Of a stretch of DNA of 64,000 nt, positions 57,304 to 64,000 are shown in pieces. The stretch covers positions 1 through 64,000 of the forward strand of contig JADDOH010000322.1 of the NCBI GenBank assembly GCA_016648135.1, read 5' to 3'. The position numbers and the translations under genes were made by a program. Source of the DNA: Agrypnia vestita. Lineage: Eukaryota > Arthropoda > Insecta > Trichoptera > Phryganeidae. Every line of letters begins with the position of its first letter. Positions within the stretch are counted from its first letter, which is position 1. The notes under the pieces were generated by a model. The model had not been told where the DNA came from. It did no database searches and worked only from the letters and a program-made list of their open reading frames with translations.

Positions 57304-57529
57304 AAAAACTTGTTTTTTTATTGGTTACTTTTTTATGTTTTTTGATTTGTTGATTTAGGTAGGTAAATCATAACTTTATTTTTTAAATGTTTTTTTTTAA
57401 ATTTCTTTACCACAAAAAAAGATCTGTTGCATGCCATTTTCCAAATTTTTATAAAAATTTAGATTTTACTTATTTATATTTCATACATGGATTATCTTTT
57501 AAAATTATTAACTTGATTAAGTATGTGTG

Positions 57530-57700
57530 TTTGCACAGAAGATCGTGTGGTGAAGATCGCCCTAAACATGTTGACGAAAAAACGAAACGCGGTTGAAAAA
57601 CACCTAAAAGAAGTAGCTCAGATTGACAATATAGCGTAAAACCGTGCTCAATGGAGAAAGCGGACAAGAAGGCCGAACTCAAGTAAATGCGACTTATTAA
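57530..57700 (+). pseudogene. LINE C-terminal tail (RTE-like), remnant
   Basis: Across frames it reads GRP-like, then QIDNIA, NRAQWRKRTRRPNSS, a pattern typical of the last residues of RTE-type LINE proteins (NRxxWR close to the C terminus). Frameshifted and stop-containing. The 57720-58260 stretch may hold more LINE debris on the same strand but is too decayed to assign. Confidence 0.35.
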
Positions 57701-58407
57701 TAGAAAGATGAAGAAGAATTAAGTACGTGTTTTTTGTAAGTATGTTTACTAGGGCTGGCAAGGCTGAGAATGATGACGAAATGAGGGTGACTACGGAAAG
57801 TAAGGAAAATGGTGCCCTAAATACCATTACGGCCAATATGAATTTCAAAAAAGGTCACACGACGCAATCCTAGCGATTCAAATTGGAGTTCTTACTCGAA
57901 ATTCGAGAGCGAATTCGAAACCTGGAAGTTGCAAAAAAGAATAAAGTAGACTGAATGCGGTCGTTTAGGCGTATGAAAAATCTGTTTTCGATACAGTGAG
58001 GAATGAACAAATTAGAAGTGAATGTGAGGCTAGCTCTAGCTTAGTAATTAGAATAATGAAAAGATTACTGTGATAGTTTGGTCCTGTAGAACTTATGTAC
58101 GAGAAGAGGATGGAAAAAAAATTGATGCGAGTGTTGGAGGCTGCAGGAAAAAACAAAATATAACTTAATCAGACAAAACAAATGTTAGTGGTGGGCCTGT
58201 AAAAAGCTTAAATTATCTAAGAGCGTGCATGAGAAGATGTATGAATCTGGTAGAAGCAAAAGTCTTGTGCAAAGATACAAGGACATTCTATTCTCTATGC
58301 TTATTCTCCGGGGAAACAACATGCTAGTTAGTTGGTTAGTTTACACAGATTTTATTCCATCCCTATCTTATTTACTCTTCTACATCCCGTCCCCACTGAA
58401 ATTTATT

Positions 58408-58672
58408 TCATCATCATCATCTTCATCCCCTTATCCTCGTAGGGTCGGGGAGCCCAGAGACTTGGCAAAGTGCTTCCATATCCTCCTGTCTTGTGCTTCT
58501 TAGTGAGTTAACTAGTCCAGACCCATTCTGTTTTCAGACACTTTTTTGTTTTTTCTCCCAGATTAATCTGAGGCGACCCATCGGTCGCCTTCCTTCCGGG
58601 GTTGCTGATAAGATACTTCTTGGTACTCCGGGATTCTTGGCACATGTCCAAGTCACCTTATTCGTATTTTTT
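58408..58672 (-). mobile_element. LINE 3' fragment with GAT-type tail, minus strand
   Basis: On the minus strand the fragment ends in a GATGAAGATGATGATGATGA microsatellite, a common tail of RTE-like LINEs. The preceding GC-richer body includes CTTCTGGGTGGTGC-like coding debris without a clear frame. Classification is inference. Confidence 0.35.
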
Positions 58673-58679
58673 TAAAATA

Positions 58680-59110
58680 TTTTATTTATTTTTATTCATT
58701 CATTTTATTTATTAAACTATTAAAATTTTTAATATACGCTTCGCTTTCTGTTAAATTATTATTTTTTTAAATATAGTCACCAAGTATTACTAATTAAAAA
58801 TGTACAAAATTCTAGATTTCTAAATTAATATCATATTTTTTGGATATTGCTGCCTTTGTTTTAACACCCCGCAACTGTTCTTCTTGTATAAATTATATAA
58901 TCATTCTCACTTATCTAATATAATTTAGAGGAAACCTTTAAATTGCAAATTTTTTCTGTTTCTTGTGTTATAGTTTAACTAAATTAAATAAATGTAAATA
59001 TAAATCTTTCAGGTGTATTCACGACATATTGATAAATTTTAGTAAAAATTTTAATCAAATATTAATTGATATTTAAAAATAAACTCATACTTTTGAGTGC
59101 GGACCTGCTT
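58680..59110. other. AT-rich DNA without recognised features
   Basis: No ORF or repeat recognised. Confidence 0.3.
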
Positions 59111-59119
59111 TTGACATGT

Positions 59120-59560
59120 GAAAAAATTGACGTTCCAATATTTAAAATGGCGTTGTTTACTATTTTCCCCCACAGATGTCGGCGTCTGCCGCTCCTGTCA
59201 CTATAATGGCGGCCACGGTTATGAATGCAAATTTATTATAATAACTTTATCGCGCTTTTTAGCGCCGTTTTTCCGAAAAAGGCGGCGGCTGTCGGAAAAA
59301 TTATCTGCCAGGGCACTCCGAATATGTAAATTGTCAAGCGTCATTCAAAAATATCGAAGGACTTAAGTGCGAATTGAAAATTTAGGAAACGCCTTTTGTA
59401 AGGGCAACAATGGGGCATCTTTACCATCTCAAGGGCCGTTCCCAGGGGACCCTTTCAATTTTTATCTGTTCGCATCTAACGAAGCTTTTTACTTAATGTA
59501 CTCTGAGAAAGTAATTATTTTCTGTATCTCGCGAATAAAGGAAATGTATGCGTGAGTATG
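59120..59560. other. GC-richer non-repetitive island
   Basis: Contains AAAATGGCGTTG, ATAATGGCGGCCACGG and an AAAGGCGGCGGC block, plus two short ORFs (82 and 62 codons) lacking domains. The ATGGCGGC motif is YY1/Pho-like. Candidate cis-regulatory DNA. Confidence 0.25.
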
Positions 59561-59949
59561 TAGTTGTGTGTGATAACGTTATGAAATACCTAAGCTAGCA
59601 ACGATCTTGTATACGAAAATGTACGAATACAAGGAAAACATCCATGTAATAAGTATATCAAAAGTGTTTATTAATGCAATCAAATATACAACGTGGAATT
59701 ATTGGGTGGAGTGGATCATATAAAACTTTTAAGTACGCAGAGAGTATTTTTCAATAGATTGATATTTTAAATGCACACAAAATACTTTTTTTTTGCCTAA
59801 CATTGCAAGGAAATTCCTTTAAACACGAGGAGTCCTGTTTTTTTCCGAGATATAGCTCAAAAAATTTTAAGTTATCACTTTCTAATACGTCTATATCTAT
59901 TTCATTGATACTTAAACAAAAAGTCTAAATAATCGATTACACGAATAAT

Positions 59950-60152
59950 TCTTGTTACTAGTTCAACGATGGTCAATGGTACACGGAGATCTTCTGACTG
60001 GTTGAACTTGCTTCTGTTAGGACATAGTCAGAGTCACCGGAGGTCTCGATCACCACGACCAAGTGCTTTTATGATACTGTCATAGGCTCTGGCTTTGGAA
60101 GACGAATGAAAATACTGAAAATTATTTCCTTAGAAAGTCACCGGACACCAAT
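59950..60152 (-). mobile_element. LTR-retrotransposon primer-binding site and leader
   Basis: Immediately after the LTR (minus strand), after two bases, comes TGGTGTCCGGTGAC (60137-60150), which starts with TGG as a site complementary to a tRNA 3' CCA end should. The matching tRNA cannot be named from memory. The leader continues for about 180 bases and then becomes AT-rich; no gag frame survives. Confidence 0.5.
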
Positions 60153-60588
60153 TGAATTATAGTACCGTTCTTAATTTTACAGAATAATATTTCGTACACA
60201 TATTATTGTACAGTTCTTCAATTCTCACTAATTTATAGTATTTATATCGCTTTGATCACGCTCTAGTAAACTGTGTTCAATGTTCGCACGCAGAAACTTC
60301 TCGGTGTATCGCGTGTTGTAATATCATCACCACGAATCACTGGTTCTAACGCTGAAATGTCGCACTTATTACTATCACGAATGAATTTCCTGACCCCGCG
60401 TTGCGTAGCCCTTTTTATAGATACATTCCTTCGAATGATTTATTCAAGAGCATTCTAGACAATGCCAATGTAATTTTTTAGTTCAAAATGGAATATTTTA
60501 GAATCTTTGAGAGGATGACTGACCCTACGTTGCGTACGCAATGTTCGAGAGTTTGTGGTCACGGATGACTGTCCTGTATTGCGTTACA
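60153..60588 (-). mobile_element. LTR, 436 bp, Ty3/gypsy-like
   Basis: On the minus strand it runs from TGTAACGC (60588) to ATAATTCA (60153), so it has TG...CA ends. A TATAAAAAGG box (60419-60410) lies 28 bases upstream of a TCAG initiator (A at 60391), the usual core-promoter spacing. The primer-binding site follows at once, which makes this a 5' LTR. No second LTR and no pol gene are in the window. TGTAAC starts are frequent in Ty3/gypsy LTRs; the superfamily is inference. Confidence 0.6.
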
Positions 60589-60589
60589 C

Positions 60590-61380
60590 CATTTTATTGT
60601 TGTCAGAATTCAGTAGGTTCACCATGTCTTTATAAAATTTTATTAATAAACCGTGTGTTAAAATTATGTTTTAATTAATTTGAAGGTTAAACTACGCCAT
60701 TTATTTCGTAGCAACCTGATATATTAATTTTATTCACCCCAATCACCAAGGGATGTATATCTGTAATATTATTTATGAGCCTGTCTCAGTTCGGGTATGT
60801 TATTGAGAATGTTTTAGATAATTTATTTCTCCCAATACGCGTGCTCACATTTAAAGTAAATTATTTGATACTGCCTTTTCTCAAGGGATGACATAATATA
60901 ATGGAACAATGTTTTATTTTTGTGATAAAAAATGTCTGTGCTGGCTAACTAGAACTCGTAATAAAACAACAATTTTAACAAAAGTAATTGAATTTTAGGA
61001 ATAGGTATTTTATTGTTATAGAATTATAGGATCTACGAATCAAAACTAGATAACTCAACCGGAAAATAAAGCAGGATACAAATCCTGGATCTTTGGGAAA
61101 AGAATTTCACTGCAGATATACTGAGAAGTGAAAGAAACGAAGCTACAGTGTGCGATACATATAGCGAGGGTTGCCGAAACGATCATAACAAAAAAAATTC
61201 CAAATTTTCGAATTATTGAATAGGAACTTATACGTTTGATACAAATTTGGTTATATAATTTTGATCTTAAATTTGAATTTATAATAGAAGCGTCAGAGAT
61301 AGCTGAAGTGTAAAATAACCAAAATGGTATGAAGAACCGACTCATTCAATTCAATTTGGCTTCCAGTACATTCTCTACAC
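60590..61380. other. AT-rich DNA without recognised features
   Basis: Only a 96-codon minus ORF (61055-61345) without domain. AAACTACGCCATT at 60693-60705 is shared with 23945. Confidence 0.25.
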
Positions 61381-61385
61381 TAATA

Positions 61386-61774
61386 TGCAAAGAGGTAAAC
61401 TTTGTAAGTTTGGATGTGTGAGATAATCACCGGAACTACTCATCCGATTTCAAAAACTCTTTCACCAATATTTATGAATTTTCAAGGTGGACATAGGTTA
61501 CTCATTATCTCGTTGAAATAAAAGGGTCTTTTTGTGATGAACTATTTTACAACTAAAGTAGACGAAAAAATGGTCAAGCGACGCGTTTTTGCGAACGCTA
61601 CCTTAATGAATAGAAATGTTTAATTACTTTTTATAGAGAAGTTGTAGAACTTAAAAAGTTCTATAAAAAATCACGATACAATACATATATATGTTAAGTT
61701 TAATACACAAATTGATAAAATAGCACTAAAATTACAAAAAATCTACGCATGCGAAGCCACGCGGGCATAGCTAA
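61386..61774 (+). mobile_element. Helitron-like H1 element
   Basis: AAAGAGGTAAACTTTGTAAG start, the standard H1 body, and the end GCGAAGCCACGCGGGCATAG followed by CTAA (61771-61774) and T. CTAA satisfies the CTRR rule. About 389 bp, no protein. Confidence 0.7.
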
Positions 61775-62384
61775 TATAATCAAAGTTACTGAGTTTTGGT
61801 CGACTTTAATATTTTTTTTAGAATGATTGTATATCTTAATGTCAAGATTTATATTCATAACCCTACTAAAGTAAACTGATTTTTCCAAAATCGTTGGTTT
61901 TATCGATAAATTAATGTGGTTAAAAATAAATCAAATCAAATCTATAATGAATTGTACGTAACCACTTATTTACAAAGTTCTTTATACATTTCATTAAAAT
62001 TAAATAACCGCAATGTATTTGTTTTATAGTATTAAAAATGAAAACAAAATTTATATTATTTTTTGTAAGCCATGTAATTAACAAAGTTTAGGTAAACATC
62101 CCTTGGTGATGTTGAAAAAATTAATATGTATGTATATAAATTTTCATAGAAAATATTAATCAACAGATCTTATAAAGATATTTCATTCGAGAAAAATAAC
62201 AAAAAAATTTGTAAACCTTTACTAAGGGCTAAAAAATATTTCATTTTCCTTTTCAAAAAATTTTATTGTGTTTAATGTGTTTTGAAGCATTATAATCAAT
62301 AAATAATACGATGGTAATCCGAATATTTTAAGTGTGTCCAAATTTTTTTTAAAACACATTACTGGATTTTATCCCCAGGGGGAC

Positions 62385-63490
62385 ATCATTAATCAAGATA
62401 TATTATAGACGTCTCATAGAGACGAAGCTATATTTATATATGGGAAAGTAGGTATGAAAGTCTTTTGTGGGTGTGCATAGGGCTTACGACCTATCGTACG
62501 GCTGGCTTAAGTGATCACTTTACATAATGTAACGTTCACTATTTCTACCCAAGATAGTCTACCACATCTGTTGGGTACCGTGTCCCGGATCCCCACTTTT
62601 GTACAATGTAATACAGGATGAAAACAGCTTATCTGAACAGAAAGCCGCGGTCAGTTTTATGGAGTTTATTGGTTTAGTGGTTATGGAACGTGGGGAAACA
62701 GGTCATTGACCCCACATATCTATCAAGTTTTTGGAAATCTATACCTATAAAACTCAATGTCTGTCTGTCTGTTCTCTATACAAATCCACACCGTTTATTC
62801 GATTCGATTCAAATTTTGCATATTTATGCTTTAGAACACGGCGGGTAACATAAGCAACATTTCCTCCCTATTCTCATACCACTTCCCCACCCCCTGACAT
62901 ATTTTAGATGCAAATCTGTACCGTTTGACCGATCGTACTCAAAATTTGGAAACATATTCTTTAGGACTCGGCAGGTAACATAGGTAATATTTCCTCCCTA
63001 TTCTCTTACCCCTTCCCCTCCCCCTGACATATTTTCGATGCAAATCTGTACCGTTTGACCGATCGGACTCAAAATTTGTAAACTTATACTTAAGGACTCG
63101 GCGGGTAATATATGCGACATTCCCCCCTATTCTTTTAACCCCTCCCCTCCCCTGGTATATTTTCTAAGTAAATCTGTACCTTTCGGCCTATCGGACCTCA
63201 AAATTTGGAAACTTATTCGTTGGGACTCAGCGGGTAACATATGCGACATTTCCCCCTATTCTTTTAACCCTTCCCCTCCGCTTAAATTTTTACGATGCAA
63301 ATCTATACCATTCGAATCGAACCTTAGTTTACCCTCACAAATTTATTTTAAACTTAACCCTTAACACGTGCAACGTCGGGTAAGGACAGCTAGTTGTTTA
63401 TATGTTTTATTTATACAAATCGTTTCATATGTGAGTTGTACCGCCACCTGCAGTCCACAGCTTTTTAATACTTCCATACATTCTTTCCCG
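62385..63490 (+). repeat. Family C copy interrupted by Helitron
   Basis: The left part 62385-62580 (ACGTCTCATAGAGACGAAGC, CGACCTATCGTACGGCTGGC) and the right part 63415-63490 (ATCGTTTCATATGTGAGTTG, CCACCTGCAGTCC) are the two halves of one family C element. Between them lie about 135 unrelated bases and the Helitron at 62738-63393. Confidence 0.65.
62738..63393 (+). mobile_element. Non-autonomous Helitron with internal 130-bp minisatellite
   Basis: 5' TCTATACCTATAAAACTCAA preceded by A, 3' GGACAGCTAG followed by T: the Helitron 5'-TC, CTRR-3' and A/T insertion rules all hold. TGTCTGTCTGTCTG sits at 62759-62772. About 4.3 internal units start with CAAATC or TAAATC at 62781, 62911, 63041, 63169 and 63298 (spacing 130, 130, 128, 129), each with a CGGGTAACAT-like block and a C-rich CCCCTTCCCC stretch. 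No protein encoded. Confidence 0.8.
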
Positions 63491-63539
63491 TAGGCGCGGT
63501 ATTCGTCAGTTATTTGGTCACCTTGTTACACAACACATA

Positions 63540-63935
63540 TTACGAGAATCGAGAGAGTGGAGAAAAAGTTTCTACGTATTTTGTCATACAAAGCTGGTCA
63601 ACACAATAACCTTCACAGCTACGAAGATCGACTTGTTGAAAATATCCGATCTCGTTGTGCTACACAAGATTCTCAGCGGAACTATTGATTCTCTCTCTCT
63701 ACCTGATATAAATTAGCATGTTAAACCCCGTATAAGAAACCCGGAGTTCTTTAGAATAAGCCAACACACTAATAATGTCGGTTACTTTTCTCCCATCACA
63801 TGATTGTGTCGCACATATAATTTGTATTGTTCTGACCCTAACATTGTTGCTGATATTCTTGCAGATAACTTATCTTCGTTCAAAAACTCACTCATACACA
63901 ACATCCATTTTCTAAACAATGACATGAACCTATAG
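63540..63935 (+). pseudogene. LINE reverse transcriptase C-terminal region (Jockey/CR1-like)
   Basis: Begins with RIERVEKKFLRILSYKAGQH, the segment that follows the polymerase domain in Jockey/CR1-like proteins, then SYEDRLVENIRSR. After a frameshift it reads VGYFSP, CSDPNIVADIFADNLSSFKN and stops at TAG 63933-63935. The same tail as at 17042-17353 in diverged form. 5'-truncated and inactive. Confidence 0.75.
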
Positions 63936-64000
63936 AACCATTAAATCAACAATTCATTAAATACTAATCGCACTACATTCAAACATAAAATATACATTAC

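Overview
Eukaryotic, AT-rich, repeat-dense DNA. I see no host protein-coding gene, no rRNA gene, no canonical tRNA gene and no CRISPR array. An insect source is likely and a lepidopteran is my best guess, though not proven. The reasons are three cecropia/Hsmar1-like mariner copies, small Helitron-like elements ending in a GC hairpin plus CTAG/CTAA, tRNA-derived SINEs, Jockey/CR1-like LINE debris and short CCTAA runs. The window is best read as an intergenic or intronic stretch built by many nested transposon insertions, with a few GC-richer islands that are not obviously repeats.

Layout. 0-3 kb: promoter-like start, a 160-bp tandem duplication and a cluster of small hairpins (1259-1538). 3-11 kb: a 317-bp tandem duplication, two tRNA-like SINEs, a Helitron (8031-8431) and GC-rich islands. 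11.8-12.7 kb: deleted mariner on the minus strand. 15-18 kb: SINE, a dispersed hairpin-bearing repeat (family C), the 3' end of a LINE, and a small MITE. 20-25.2 kb: Helitron remnants and a 518-bp foldback element. 25.3-26.7 kb: a DNA transposon with good terminal repeats and an 8-bp target duplication. 27.2-27.5 kb: a heat-shock-element cluster upstream of a TATA box with no heat-shock gene after it. 28.7-30.0 kb: an apparently complete mariner with an open 339-codon transposase, inserted into an older repeat. 31-34 kb: foldback elements, SINE and a decayed LINE reverse transcriptase. 35-41 kb: Helitron, then a locus of successive different tandem arrays (133, 119, about 307 and 413 bp). 42-48 kb: SINE, foldbacks and dispersed repeats. 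49.6-52.1 kb: a 1.15-kb near-perfect inverted repeat directly beside a third mariner with one premature stop. 53-64 kb: a split tandem array, LINE tails, an LTR with primer-binding site on the minus strand, Helitrons (one nested in family C) and a final LINE fragment.

Nothing here works as an operon or pathway. The readable biology is transposition history: intact, nonsense-mutated and internally deleted copies of one mariner; non-autonomous Helitrons; foldback families whose centre carries a conserved CTGANGA-hairpin-GAAA motif reminiscent of hammerhead ribozymes; and possible transcription units (heat-shock-type promoter, tandem-repeat locus, hairpin cluster). All coordinates of decayed repeats are approximate.
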